A stretch of DNA of 34,304 nt from a virus (IMGVR_UViG_3300035181_000782:1-34304); one strand, 5' to 3'. Positions 1 through 8,093 are shown, numbered from the stretch's first letter. Numbers and translations are program-made. The notes: generated by a model not told the origin, from the sequence alone.

Positions 1-1753
1 CTGCCAATTTTCCTGCATACCATGAATCACCACCGGGGAAGCGTTCAGCATTACTGACTTTTATGGATAAGGTTTCGACTGTCATGGTTGACGTGACGTT
101 GAGCCGAAACACGCCATGCACCCGAGTTGGATTAGCCCAGCCGATGATGTGTGATTTGTCCGCCGCACCAGTGACCGTGATGTTGCTGGCACCCGATGGC
201 AGCGCCGGAGTGATGTTTGTCAGGGTGTTTCCGTTGCTGATACCTGACCATGTGTATTTGGCCCCACCGATAAAGAATTCGCCATAAGTCCAGGTGTATG
301 GCATCAGGCCGGGCACGGTCAGGGTAGTTTCACCTGCGGGAACTGTTGCAACTTGGTAGGGAATGATGTGACAGTAAATTGTGGCAACGATGTTGAAGGC
401 CGTATGCTCTTCGTTGAGCCAGACAGTTTCTGTTGACCCGACATAAATGGACAAAACGGAAGGGTTCCAATTACTTACTCCATTAACGATCACAAAAGGG
501 CCATAAGTAATCGTTTCGTCAGAATCAGGAAATGGCAAGTTTGCAAACGACCAACTGGCATTCAGGTAATTTGCAATGGCGAAGTTGAAGCGGTCGCAAT
601 CTTGCGCGACGTAGCCCTCATATTCAGCCACTGTGGCCTCACGACCTGTGCCCGTTCCAAGGATCAGGCAGGGCTTGACCGACCAATGCGTATTGGCCGG
701 GTAGTCCGAGTATTGCCAGACGCGGTTCGGCGGGCCTTGGCTACCCTCCAGAAACAGACCTTTGCAATTGGTGACGCTGTAGAAGCGGGTGCTGTCACTG
801 GTTGCAATGCCGTAAAGCAGCGCAGCCCCTTTGCCAGCGTTGAGCGTTTTGAATTCAAGGGTGAGGCTGCTGCCATTGGTCACGCCAAACGCGGTGTCAA
901 GCGTGATGGAGTAAAACTCTCTCTCGACCCATTGGTCGCGTGTCTCGTAATGCTTGGGGTAAATCACCCCAGCCCATACCAGCACGCCGTTGGCACGGAT
1001 TTGCACCGCAGCGTCATACCCGGCGCCGCTTGGCTTGCCCAGTGCCATCCATAGCCGCAGCACGGCAATGCTGGCGGTGATGCGCGGCACCATCGTGATG
1101 TGGGTGATGATGGGGGTAGCCTCGTCATACGGGTCAGTGCCCCACAGCGGCAGGCCCAGCGTGGTGGTATCGACGTGGCTGAACTCCCAAAACCAGCGGG
1201 GATCACCGGGCTCGCGGTAAACCACGTCGCCGTCGTCTATCCAGCATGGGCCTTCCAGCACCGGGCCGGTGTCCACTGTGCCGGTCACATCACTGATGCG
1301 CAGGGTGAGGTGGTGCATGTTGTGCGTGTGGCTCATGACCTCCACCAAGCCAGTGGCAACCCAGCCACGCAACACGTCCCAGCGGCTGAAACCATTTTCC
1401 GAATCAAACGCACCCAGGCGGCGGCTGATGATGGCCAGCCCGCAGGGAATGCCCTGTGCAATCAGCCATGGCACGATCAGATTGAGGGACTCCAGGCAAT
1501 CGTCAAAGTGCAGGCAGGTGACAGGGTGGTCAAAGCTCATGGTGCCTGCTTGCCAGGCCTTGTATTGGCTGACCGACACGATCTGATAGCCCGCACGCTT
1601 GAGGCTGCGCACATGGGCCTTGATGTCACCCAGCGACTCACGAAAGGTGAGCGCCTGCGAGCGTATGGCCACACAGCCGTGATAGCAGACGCAGGTGGGA
1701 TACAAGCGGCGCTTGGTACGCGCGGTTTCCTGCCCCAGCAACGAGGTGAACAT
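1..1753 (-). CDS. Tail-associated protein with N-terminal polysaccharide-deacetylase-like (CE4/NodB) domain, partial
   Basis: The minus strand is open from an ATG at 1753 to the window edge, 584 codons, so the C-terminus is missing. The N-terminal ~160 residues look like a carbohydrate esterase family 4 domain: a YH pair near residue 24, an amphipathic stretch ending LKRAGYQIVSV (51-61), the metal-site motif HFDD (82-85) and SHTHNMHHLT (141-150), in which H142 and H147 have the five-residue spacing of PgaB/IcaB-type deacetylases. The rest is Trp/Tyr/Thr-rich and beta-like, as in tail or carbohydrate-binding modules. It lies directly downstream of the tape measure gene and an 89-residue gene, so it is probably part of the tail tip. 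I infer that it deacetylates a host surface polysaccharide during adsorption. If the window is circular, the frame continues into the tail protein at the right edge. Confidence 0.72.
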   Translation of the reverse strand, partial: MFTSLLGQETARTKRRLYPTCVCYHGCVAIRSQALTFRESLGDIKAHVRSLKRAGYQIVSVSQYKAWQAGTMSFDHPVTCLHFDDCLESLNLIVPWLIAQGIPCGLAIISRRLGAFDSENGFSRWDVLRGWVATGLVEVMSHTHNMHHLTLRISDVTGTVDTGPVLEGPCWIDDGDVVYREPGDPRWFWEFSHVDTTTLGLPLWGTDPYDEATPIITHITMVPRITASIAVLRLWMALGKPSGAGYDAAVQIRANGVLVWAGVIYPKHYETRDQWVEREFYSITLDTAFGVTNGSSLTLEFKTLNAGKGAALLYGIATSDSTRFYSVTNCKGLFLEGSQGPPNRVWQYSDYPANTHWSVKPCLILGTGTGREATVAEYEGYVAQDCDRFNFAIANYLNASWSFANLPFPDSDETITYGPFVIVNGVSNWNPSVLSIYVGSTETVWLNEEHTAFNIVATIYCHIIPYQVATVPAGETTLTVPGLMPYTWTYGEFFIGGAKYTWSGISNGNTLTNITPALPSGASNITVTGAADKSHIIGWANPTRVHGVFRLNVTSTMTVETLSIKVSNAERFPGGDSWYAGKLA

Positions 1754-1758
1754 AGCTG

Positions 1759-2028
1759 CTAAAAGCCCTGCCCGAGAACAAGCACATGGGCACGCTGGCC
1801 CACGCATGAGGCGTCAAATGTGAGTGTGACGTGGGTGTAGACGTTGCCCATGTCGCCCATGTCGGTGGTGGATGCCGTGATAGTCACATAGGTTGCCGCA
1901 CCGCTGACGGTGACCAGCACCACGGGCTCGGTGATCAGGTATTGGCCCGCCGGAAAATCAAGCTGAATCGGGCTGGTGCCGGTGATGGCCAGAGTGGCAA
2001 AGCGCAGGGCGCGGGGGTCGAGTGCCAT
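1759..2028 (-). CDS. Small tail-region protein, unknown function
   Basis: This 89-residue protein lies between the tape measure gene (20 nt upstream) and the deacetylase-like tail gene (start codon 5 nt beyond its stop). It is rich in Thr, Val, Ala and Gly with alternating hydrophobic residues, which suggests a beta-sandwich. There is no signal peptide or membrane segment and no motif that I recognise. Its place directly after the tape measure suggests a small distal-tail or tail-tip component, but that is inferred from position only. I see no clear Shine-Dalgarno sequence before the ATG, so it may be translated by coupling with the upstream gene. Confidence 0.6.
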   Translation of the reverse strand: MALDPRALRFATLAITGTSPIQLDFPAGQYLITEPVVLVTVSGAATYVTITASTTDMGDMGNVYTHVTLTFDASCVGQRAHVLVLGQGF

Positions 2029-2048
2029 GGTATTTTGATGCTGATTTT

Positions 2049-4493
2049 TTAACGGCGAAAGGCTAGGGCCTGGGCGCGCTCGATTTGGCGCTGGCTGCGC
2101 CGGAAGCTGTCGGCGTCGGGGGTGGTGATGTTCATGACCACGGTGCCCGCACCGCCACCCTGCCCGCCGTCTTGGTCGGCCAAGTTACGAATGACATCCG
2201 CATATTTGGCGGGCAGGATCATTTCACTAGCGTGCGCCTGCACGACCGGGTTGACGTTGCTTGGGATGTCATAGCCCATCGAGGCGCTGATACTGGGGGC
2301 GAAAGCCATTGCGGCCGCAAAAGCAGCAGCACCTGCGGCGGGCGCCAAGGCAGGGCCAACAATGGGAATCGCTGCCGTGCTGGCGACCGCCGCTGAACCA
2401 GCAACGCCCGCGTTCGCAGTCGTCAGAGACAGCGCCGTGGCCTTGCCGTCGATCAGCTCTTTGATTTGAGTAATCGCCCACTCTGCAAGCATTTTGCTGG
2501 CAACCTGCGCGAAGGCTTGGAGGATCATGTCAAATGCGCTCTTAAAGATATCAGACATTTTAACGGTGCCCGTGGCGATCCCTTGCAACAGATTTGCCAT
2601 GCCCGACTCCATCCCTTTGAAAAATTCGGTCTGGTATTTGTTGTCCTCCACTGCGGCAGCCTTCTCGATCCCGGCCTTTTTGAGCGCGTAAGCCTGCTCA
2701 ATGGCAAGCATCTTGTCCTTCTCTTTTTGCAGCGCGACAGCCGAACTATTTGGATCGGAGGCCATCAATTTGATGCGCAACTGTTGCGCAGCGGTAGCAA
2801 TTTGGAACTTTTGCTCTTCATACGCCGCTTCGGCAACCAGCATTTGCGCCTTGGTGATCTTGCCCAGCGCCAGGTCTTTGTCGTAACCATCCTTGACCAG
2901 TTCGATTCGGTTTAGGTCGGCCTTTTCATCGGCGCTGATCTCTTCGTCGGTCATGGCCTTGTCATCGGCAGCGGATTTCTTGCGGACAGCCAGGATGGCA
3001 GCCGACAGCTTTTCCTCGACCTTCAATTTGTCGCCATTCGCCACTTGAGCGTGCGCGACCTTGGACTGCCAAAACACCACGTCCATCGACAGCGATCGGG
3101 TTTCCAGGTTGTTTTCCAGCTCGTAGTGATCCTTGGCAAGCCGGTTTTCAATCTCCCAGCCACCGACAGCCGACTTCTCTTTTCCGGGCGTGGCATCCTT
3201 TGCGGACTTGTCCTCGTAGTGCTTGCCTTTGGTGTCCAGTGGCTTCGCGTCGAATTTCGGGCCGTTCTTGTTCGATTCACCGTTTGCCGCTTTCGCAATG
3301 GCATCGCCAATCTCAGCCGCCTTTTTCATGATGCGGTTGCCAGAGGCCGACAGAATGCTTTCAATGTCGTTGGTGCCCTGCGTCCAGGCCGCCTTCACGC
3401 CGCTAAAGTTCAAGGTCATGGCGTTGTAGGCAATGTTGGAAAACATCTTGAGGTAGGCCACCGTGATTTCGATGGCTTCGCTGATGCCCTCAAACGCCAT
3501 TGTCAGGCCCAGCTCCAGGCCCAGCGCCGCAATCTTGACCACCGCGAACACATTGGCGAGGAACTGCATCGCCGTGATGCCCCGCCCTGCCCCGCCGCCA
3601 ATCGCGTCCCCAATGGCTGAAAAACAGTCGGCCACGATGTCTTTGAGGTCGATAGCCGTATTAATCACGATGCGGAAAATGTCTGCGAGGTTTTCCATGA
3701 CCACGGCCATGACCTTGACGCGGGCCGGGCCGGTGCTGGCAAACATTTCGGCCAGTTCGGTGAGTACCGGGATCAGGGCGCGTCCAATGGCGTTCTGGAT
3801 GCCGTCCATGACCAAACCGACTTGCTCCATCGCTTCCTTGTAAACCTTCATCTCACCGGCCTGCTGGGGGCCGATCACCAAGCCCAATTCTTCGGCCTTG
3901 ACTTTGGCATTCTCCATGACCTCGTTGTTCAGCTTCATCAAGGCAGTTGCTTCGGCAGCACCGCGACCGAACAACGCCTGGGCGGCCAGGTTGCGGTCGG
4001 TGCCTTCCTTGTAGCCCTTGAGAGCTTCGACCGCGCTGCTCATGATGGCCTGACCATTCAACAGGTCGCCGTTTGCATCGCGCGTGACCACCCCCATCGC
4101 CTTCAAGCCTTCTTCGTTTGACTTGAGCTGGCGCGTCAGGCGCATGTTCACGCCAGCGTAGGTATCAGCCGATATGCCCACGCTCTTGATTGCGACATTG
4201 AGCTTGCTTGCCTCCTCGCTGGAGATACCCAGCGCCTTCGACAAACTCACCGCTTCGCCGCTCATTTCCTTGGCGGCAGCCACGCCACCGGCAAACAGAG
4301 AGCCACCACCCAGGATCACCGAGAAACCGATCAGCGCCGTTTTGAGCTGGCCGAATCCACCGGCTAACCCGTCCAGGCTACTTTTCATTTCATCGGTCTG
4401 AGTCTTGACCGCGCTGTTGGCTTGAGAGAGCCCCGAGAATAATTCGTCCAGCTTGACACCAAACTGGACTAAAACCTTGTTTTCATCTGCCAC
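2049..4493 (-). CDS. Tail tape measure protein
   Basis: This 814-residue protein is the length ruler and scaffold inside the tail tube. Its size, its position after gpG/gpGT, and its hydrophobic glycine-rich segments (about residues 45-75 and 285-340) fit the family, as does the long charged, helical middle region (about 440-620). The segment around residues 650-690 resembles the C-terminal domain of lambda-type tape measure proteins. An Ala-rich hydrophobic stretch follows, then a charged C-terminus with several Arg. Translation appears to start at GTG (4493-4491), as no in-frame ATG lies close by; the purine-rich AGGGG upstream is a modest ribosome binding site. The stop of the frameshifted gpGT product lies only 16 nt upstream. 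The length would predict a tail of roughly 120 nm by the usual ratio of about 0.15 nm per residue. Confidence 0.9.
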   Translation of the reverse strand: MADENKVLVQFGVKLDELFSGLSQANSAVKTQTDEMKSSLDGLAGGFGQLKTALIGFSVILGGGSLFAGGVAAAKEMSGEAVSLSKALGISSEEASKLNVAIKSVGISADTYAGVNMRLTRQLKSNEEGLKAMGVVTRDANGDLLNGQAIMSSAVEALKGYKEGTDRNLAAQALFGRGAAEATALMKLNNEVMENAKVKAEELGLVIGPQQAGEMKVYKEAMEQVGLVMDGIQNAIGRALIPVLTELAEMFASTGPARVKVMAVVMENLADIFRIVINTAIDLKDIVADCFSAIGDAIGGGAGRGITAMQFLANVFAVVKIAALGLELGLTMAFEGISEAIEITVAYLKMFSNIAYNAMTLNFSGVKAAWTQGTNDIESILSASGNRIMKKAAEIGDAIAKAANGESNKNGPKFDAKPLDTKGKHYEDKSAKDATPGKEKSAVGGWEIENRLAKDHYELENNLETRSLSMDVVFWQSKVAHAQVANGDKLKVEEKLSAAILAVRKKSAADDKAMTDEEISADEKADLNRIELVKDGYDKDLALGKITKAQMLVAEAAYEEQKFQIATAAQQLRIKLMASDPNSSAVALQKEKDKMLAIEQAYALKKAGIEKAAAVEDNKYQTEFFKGMESGMANLLQGIATGTVKMSDIFKSAFDMILQAFAQVASKMLAEWAITQIKELIDGKATALSLTTANAGVAGSAAVASTAAIPIVGPALAPAAGAAAFAAAMAFAPSISASMGYDIPSNVNPVVQAHASEMILPAKYADVIRNLADQDGGQGGGAGTVVMNITTPDADSFRRSQRQIERAQALAFRR

Positions 4494-4509
4494 TTTTAAC
4501 CCCTAATTT

Positions 4510-5090
4510 TTAGCCGCCACTCAGGGCTTGCATAAGCTCAAAGGCGGCGTTTTCGTTCTCAGGTGATGCCACGGCAGCAGAAAGTCGTTTGCTCGCGTCC
4601 TGCGTCGATTCCGGTGCCTTCCAACCCACGTAAGCCGCCACCAAAACGTGAACCGGCGGGTTTTTCTCCCAATATCGGGCCATTGCCTTGTAATGCGGGA
4701 TGGTGAGCCGGTCAACCTGCGCCCACGTCCAGCCGGTGCAGGCTATGACGTGGGCATAGAGGTTGAGCCAATCGAACGGCTCCCCGCCTACACGTTTCCC
4801 GGCTGTTCCTCTGGCACCAAGGCAGAGATACCGGCCACGGCCTGCAAAGCTGCATTGATGTTTGCCAGGGTCAACAGCTTGGCGATCGCATCAGGGGTTA
4901 CGCCAGGGTGCTTGCCTTGCAGCGAAGCCGTGCAGATCGTCACGATGGACGCCCGCTGTTTTGCATCCGGCATTCCGTTCAGGTCTTTCAGCACCTCGAA
5001 ATCACCTTCAAGGGCCTGGAGCTGTTCAAAGTCGAGCGCAGTGAACGTGAAGTCTTGACCCTTGAGGGTTACTTTTACGAAGTCTTTCAT
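4510..5090 (-). CDS. Tail assembly chaperone gpGT, -1 frameshift product
   Basis: The fusion is read from the gpG start at 5090 and shifts by -1 at the slippery heptamer GGGAAAC (minus strand, 4800-4794). In the zero frame this reads G GGA AAC, just before the gpG stop at 4790-4788. The -1 frame then stays open for 94 codons to a TAA at 4512-4510, giving about 193 residues. The extension begins RVGGEPFDWLNLYAHVIA and contains PHYKAMARYWEKNPPVHV, which looks like a genuine tail-assembly T-type domain rather than chance open frame. In lambda and relatives gpG and gpGT coat the tape measure protein and recruit tail tube subunits. The tape measure gene follows immediately, as expected. The extension itself has no good start codon of its own. 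Confidence 0.85.
4788..5090 (-). CDS. Tail assembly chaperone gpG
   Basis: This is the 100-residue unshifted product of the gpG/gpGT pair. It starts MKDFVKVTLKGQDFTFTALD and is mostly helical and acidic, as is usual for tail assembly chaperones. It lies between the tail tube gene (8 nt upstream) and the tape measure gene, the canonical position. The stop codon at 4790-4788 falls one codon after the slippery heptamer, so most ribosomes should end here and a minority should make gpGT. The identification rests on position, size and the frameshift arrangement more than on sequence identity. Confidence 0.85.
   Translation of the reverse strand: MKDFVKVTLKGQDFTFTALDFEQLQALEGDFEVLKDLNGMPDAKQRASIVTICTASLQGKHPGVTPDAIAKLLTLANINAALQAVAGISALVPEEQPGNV
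4794..4800 (-). promoter_or_regulatory. Programmed -1 ribosomal frameshift site GGGAAAC
   Basis: On the coding strand the heptamer is in the exact X XXY YYZ register relative to the gpG frame (CCG GGA AAC GTG TAG). A -1 slip gives GGG AAA and opens a 94-codon extension. GGGAAAC-type sites are typical of the tail assembly genes of lambda-like phages. The GC-rich stretch after the site may add an mRNA structure, which I have not computed. Confidence 0.85.
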
Positions 5091-5097
5091 GGTGCGA

Positions 5098-5859
5098 TTA
5101 CTCCGTCAGCGAGTAGGTCATGATGTTGCCCGCCGCGTCTGCGAAGGCTTCAAACGCAAAGTCAGGGATCACGAAGTCATCGAGCTTGGTGGACAGCGAG
5201 AACTTGCTGCTCACGCAACTGTTCAGGCGAACGATCAGGTTCTTGCCCTGGAACGGCAGCGAGAGGTCGCACTGAAAAGTCGGTGCGTAGCCCATCAACA
5301 CGTTGGCAACGGTTGACTTGTTGCCTCCGGTCGCCAGGGTGTAGCCGTAGTTGATCTTCACGCTGATCCCGCTACCGTTGTCCGCGCTGGAGAACAGATA
5401 CACGCCAGCGGTCACGCTGTACTGACCAGCAGTCGGGGCCGAGGCAACACGTTTTAATGGCAAGCCGGTCGCGCTGTTGTAAACGCCCAAGTCATTCGTC
5501 CAGGTTGCCGAGTTGGTCACGGTGATGGTGAACGGGGTCGTCGGGATCGCGGTCGGGCCTTCATCCACGGCAATCATGTTTTGCAACAGTGGGGTGAGGG
5601 TTTGACCAAACAGAATCGCGTTCAACAGCGCACCGTTGATCTGTGCGGACTTGGCCTTGCCGGAAACCTTGCCCTTGCCACGGCCCACCGCAATCGGGAA
5701 TTGTTGGTTGCCATAGAGCATCTTGGTGTCGAACGAAATGTCCAAACCGCACTCTTGCAGCACGCCGAATTTCACGGGGGTTGGGTTGGTGATAGCGTTG
5801 CCGCTTGCGTCGGTCAGTTGGGTGCCATAAAGAACACCAGCGCCAAAAACTACTTGCAT
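5098..5859 (-). CDS. Major tail tube protein
   Basis: This 253-residue protein is placed where the tail tube gene belongs, directly before gpG. The start is the ATG at 5859, preceded by a strong AGGAGA ribosome binding site; an open frame reaching further upstream would run through two terminator hairpins and is not used. The protein is rich in Gly, Ala, Ser and Thr with beta-type alternation and few charges, as expected of tube subunits that polymerise into stacked rings. Residues near the start (GAGVLYGTQLTDASGN) resemble other phage tube proteins. The strong ribosome binding site fits high expression. Two minus-strand terminators lie just upstream, so the gene may have a separate promoter or depend on antitermination. 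Confidence 0.82.
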   Translation of the reverse strand: MQVVFGAGVLYGTQLTDASGNAITNPTPVKFGVLQECGLDISFDTKMLYGNQQFPIAVGRGKGKVSGKAKSAQINGALLNAILFGQTLTPLLQNMIAVDEGPTAIPTTPFTITVTNSATWTNDLGVYNSATGLPLKRVASAPTAGQYSVTAGVYLFSSADNGSGISVKINYGYTLATGGNKSTVANVLMGYAPTFQCDLSLPFQGKNLIVRLNSCVSSKFSLSTKLDDFVIPDFAFEAFADAAGNIMTYSLTE

Positions 5860-5885
5860 AAAAATCTCCTGGAAGGATTTGCAGA

Positions 5886-5911
5886 CGAAAAAAAACCCGC
5901 AGGTAGCGGGC
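5886..5911 (-). terminator. Intrinsic terminator upstream of the tail tube gene
   Basis: On minus-strand RNA, CCCGC and GCGGG form a stem around a five-base loop, and a run of eight U residues follows. It lies between the 71-residue gene (ends 5969) and the tail tube start (5859), so it would reduce read-through from the head genes. Confidence 0.75.
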
Positions 5912-5922
5912 TTGGGACGGGA

Positions 5923-5949
5923 ACAAAAGAGCCCGCGCTCGGCGGGCTT
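5923..5949 (-). terminator. Second, tandem terminator-like hairpin
   Basis: On the minus strand GCCCGC pairs with GCGGGC around a short loop and is followed by CUCUUUUG. It sits just ahead of the stronger terminator at 5886-5911, giving a tandem arrangement. The shorter U run makes it weaker alone. Confidence 0.55.
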
Positions 5950-5968
5950 GAGAGGGAACTGTCGGGGG

Positions 5969-6184
5969 TTATGTCTTGGTCTTGTCCAGCTCCACGACAT
6001 AGCGCATCACGCCATTGGTGCGGCGCTTGCTGATCACCAGCCGGGCATCACCCGGATGGCCAGCGAAGTCGGCCAGGGCAGCTTCCACCACCACGCCGTC
6101 AACACCAGGCAACCAGTAGGCACGCTCCCCCGCTAGACGGGTCACGCGCCGTGGATCAGGGGGCTTAATGTTGTTCAGGGTCAT
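5969..6184 (-). CDS. Small conserved-looking protein between tail terminator and tail tube genes
   Basis: This 71-residue, basic protein begins MTLNNIKPPDPRRVTRLAGE. Its start codon overlaps the stop of the preceding gene by four bases (ATGA), so it is translationally coupled to the head-tail joining genes. It has no membrane segment and no motif that I recognise. It is the last gene before the tandem terminators. A minor role in head completion or tail joining is possible from position alone; no function is assigned. Confidence 0.6.
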   Translation of the reverse strand: MTLNNIKPPDPRRVTRLAGERAYWLPGVDGVVVEAALADFAGHPGDARLVISKRRTNGVMRYVVELDKTKT

Positions 6185-6600
6185 ACGACTTGAATCACAA
6201 ATGAAATGATGGCGACACCCTGTTGACCTAGAAGACCTTCATCGTGTTCAACAGCGGACATGTAGCAATGATGGCACATACCGTCAAGCGTTTGTTGCCC
6301 CGTTTGAGGGTCAGGCTTAAGCGACAGTTCGATGGAGTCGATCAGACTGTTTAGAACAGTCGCCGGGACAGTCCCTTTTTCAGTGCGGACGTAGATATAC
6401 GCCTTGGCAGACAGATTCCAGACGGTCGGGCGGCCCAGGCTGGCAGTCGCCGCTTCGTTGCCTGCCGTCACAAACAAGGCGGGCTGTTCAGGATGCTTCA
6501 CATCATTCCAGTGGCGAAGCACGCGGTCGGTTGTAACCAGCCCGGCGGTCAGTTTGAGCTTGTTGAACAGAGCTTGATGAATTGGGTCGCGGGTAATCAT
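6181..6600 (-). CDS. Probable tail terminator / tail completion protein
   Basis: The product has 139 residues and overlaps its upstream neighbour by four bases. The start (ITRDPIHQALFNKLKL) followed by a mixed alpha/beta body and a hydrophobic strand at the C-terminus (GVAIISFVIQVV) resembles tail terminator proteins of the gpU / HK97 gp10-following group. These form a ring at the end of the tube facing the head and stop tube growth. Gene order supports this: connector, HK97 gp10-like protein, this gene, then the tail tube. The assignment rests mainly on order, size and general shape. Confidence 0.6.
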   Translation of the reverse strand: MITRDPIHQALFNKLKLTAGLVTTDRVLRHWNDVKHPEQPALFVTAGNEAATASLGRPTVWNLSAKAYIYVRTEKGTVPATVLNSLIDSIELSLKPDPQTGQQTLDGMCHHCYMSAVEHDEGLLGQQGVAIISFVIQVV

Positions 6601-7082
6601 GAGTGAATCGCTTTCGACGTTGCCGCCAGGATGGCTTCTTTGAACTCAGGCTCCAGCTCGTGCAGGGACGATGCCAGGAACGAGTGCGCCGGGTAATCGA
6701 CTTTGCGGGTGTGCGCGGCCACCGTGAACGTCACCGGGCCGCCCTTGATGGACTTGCCGAATGCTTCCTTGATGGTGCGCAGATGCGCCTTGATGTTTTG
6801 CGTGCCGGTGAAACCCAGCTCCTGAAAACGGGCGTATTCCACATTGGTTCCGACTTCACCAATGATGCTTTGCCCGTCATCCGTCACCTTCTGGTTGATC
6901 GACCGGCGCAGCCGCCCGGTGCGGACGTGTAGCACATCGTCGGACAGTTTCAGCTTGGTGCGGGCCAGGGTCTTCATCGCCATCAAGTCAACCGCGTGGC
7001 GCAAGTGCGTTTTTGCCGTCGAACCCAGTAGGCCGATTTTTTGAATGAGCGCGGCATCGCCCACCAGTGTGCCGGTAATCAA
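6597..7082 (-). CDS. HK97 gp10-like head-tail joining protein
   Basis: The 161-residue protein begins with a helical part and contains a segment typical of the HK97 gp10 family: VRTGRLRRSI (about residues 51-60) followed by a GEVGTNVEYARFQELG block (about 74-89). Such proteins are minor structural or tail-completion components at the head-tail interface. The gene overlaps both neighbours by four bases (ATGA junctions), so it is coupled to the connector upstream and the tail terminator downstream. Confidence 0.75.
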   Translation of the reverse strand: MITGTLVGDAALIQKIGLLGSTAKTHLRHAVDLMAMKTLARTKLKLSDDVLHVRTGRLRRSINQKVTDDGQSIIGEVGTNVEYARFQELGFTGTQNIKAHLRTIKEAFGKSIKGGPVTFTVAAHTRKVDYPAHSFLASSLHELEPEFKEAILAATSKAIHS

Positions 7083-7630
7083 TTTGGCACCACCTTGCGA
7101 TAGGGGGACAGAATTGCCACCACCGGGTCTGGAATGTCGTTCTGTGCGTAGCTGATGGTTTCACCGGACAGCGACTTCGACATGATGGATATGCGGTCGC
7201 GCGAGGCGTAACGGTCAGCAATCCATTCGATCACCGCCTGTTCAAGCTCGGTCGGGATGGTCACATAGCCTGCGACTGTTGACAGTTGCACGTTCTGCGA
7301 ACCTTGGGTGAATTTGTAGCCCACCAGGGTGATGCGGGTCGTCGTGAACACATAGCCGTTGGAGCCAAAGGCCGCCCTTGCGGGGATAGTCACGCCGTCA
7401 ATCACCAGGCCCGTTACCGCTGTGACCGGGTAGTTCACAAACATCAACGTGGTGCCACCGTTGCCGTCACGGGTCAGCGCATACGTCTGGGAACCCAGGT
7501 CGCGGTTGATGTAGTTGGCAACCGCGTCACTGAACGCCGTGATCATGCGAGTCAGCAGCGCATCAGACGCTGTGGACGTGATTTGCAGCCAATCCTTGAC
7601 GTTGGCAAGTGTAGTGAGCGGGGTCGCCAT
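7079..7630 (-). CDS. Head-tail connector protein (gp6-like)
   Basis: The product has 183 residues. The N-terminus (LTTLANVKDWLQI) and the helix around DALLTRMITAFSDAVANYINRD are typical of the phage gp6-like head-tail connector family, which adds a ring below the portal vertex. The C-terminal helix (ELEQAVIEWIADRYASRD) is also typical. A beta-rich insert lies in the middle. The gene follows the capsid gene and two small genes and overlaps the next gene by four bases, the usual order in siphovirus head modules. Confidence 0.78.
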   Translation of the reverse strand: MATPLTTLANVKDWLQITSTASDALLTRMITAFSDAVANYINRDLGSQTYALTRDGNGGTTLMFVNYPVTAVTGLVIDGVTIPARAAFGSNGYVFTTTRITLVGYKFTQGSQNVQLSTVAGYVTIPTELEQAVIEWIADRYASRDRISIMSKSLSGETISYAQNDIPDPVVAILSPYRKVVPN

Positions 7631-7634
7631 CTAG

Positions 7635-7811
7635 TTACTCCAAAACGATTTCAGGGGCCGCGTCGGGCGCAGCGTCAGGCATGGTGTAACCAGCCTCCAG
7701 TGCCACCGCAACGAATTCGTCTGGCAAATTGATGCAACCATCGGCATCGTTGGCGTATTCGACACCACCGACACCCAGGCCGCGCACGTCAGGAAGTGCT
7801 TTGAGCTTCAT
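7635..7811 (-). CDS. Small head-region protein, unknown
   Basis: The 58-residue reading starts at the ATG at 7811 (MKLKALPDVRGLGVGGVEYA), preceded by a purine-rich GAAGTAAG stretch. A longer reading from 7922 would overlap the upstream gene deeply and is not preferred. The protein is acidic, with a repeated AAPDAAPE-like end. It lies between the capsid gene and the connector gene, 4 nt from each neighbour. Small genes here sometimes encode capsid decoration or head-completion proteins; no direct evidence is seen. Confidence 0.5.
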   Translation of the reverse strand: MKLKALPDVRGLGVGGVEYANDADGCINLPDEFVAVALEAGYTMPDAAPDAAPEIVLE

Positions 7812-7815
7812 GGTC

Positions 7816-8034
7816 TTACTTCTTTTTGGATGCAGACACGACAGCCGCAGCAATGGCGGCCGCCTTACCGGCGGCGGCATCTTCGTCGGCCACTTCGTCT
7901 TCGGTCTTGAAACCGTGGGCAACGTGGAACACGTCGAACGCTTCGCCGGTCACGTCAATCATGCTGTCAACAATTTCAAGGGTAATGCCATCGTGAGAAA
8001 CGCTGGACACGCCAGCAGGTAATACTAATTTCAT
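7816..8034 (-). CDS. Small head-region protein, unknown
   Basis: This 72-residue protein follows the major capsid gene after a 78-nt gap that contains a strong hairpin. Its N-terminal half is hydrophobic and beta-like (MKLVLPAGVSSVSHDG), and its C-terminal half is Ala-rich and acidic, ending in SKKK. I do not recognise it. Its place suggests an accessory head protein. Confidence 0.55.
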   Translation of the reverse strand: MKLVLPAGVSSVSHDGITLEIVDSMIDVTGEAFDVFHVAHGFKTEDEVADEDAAAGKAAAIAAAVVSASKKK

Positions 8035-8063
8035 AGCAAACTTTCTTTATTTTGTAAGGGCTA

Positions 8064-8093
8064 GGCCCGATATTGGTTTTCCAACATCGGGCC
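8064..8093 (-). other. Long perfect hairpin after the major capsid gene
   Basis: On minus-strand RNA, thirteen bases pair with thirteen (GGCCCGAUGUUGG with CCAAUAUCGGGCC, one G-U pair) around an AAAA loop. The mismatch-free pairing exists only in the minus-strand RNA. No U run follows, so it is more likely an mRNA-stabilising, processing or Rho-related structure than an ordinary intrinsic terminator. Confidence 0.6.

Noticed and set aside
4521-4715. 64-residue minus-strand frame before the tape measure gene
   Set aside because: It is out of frame with the gpGT extension that covers the same bases and is Arg/Trp-rich.
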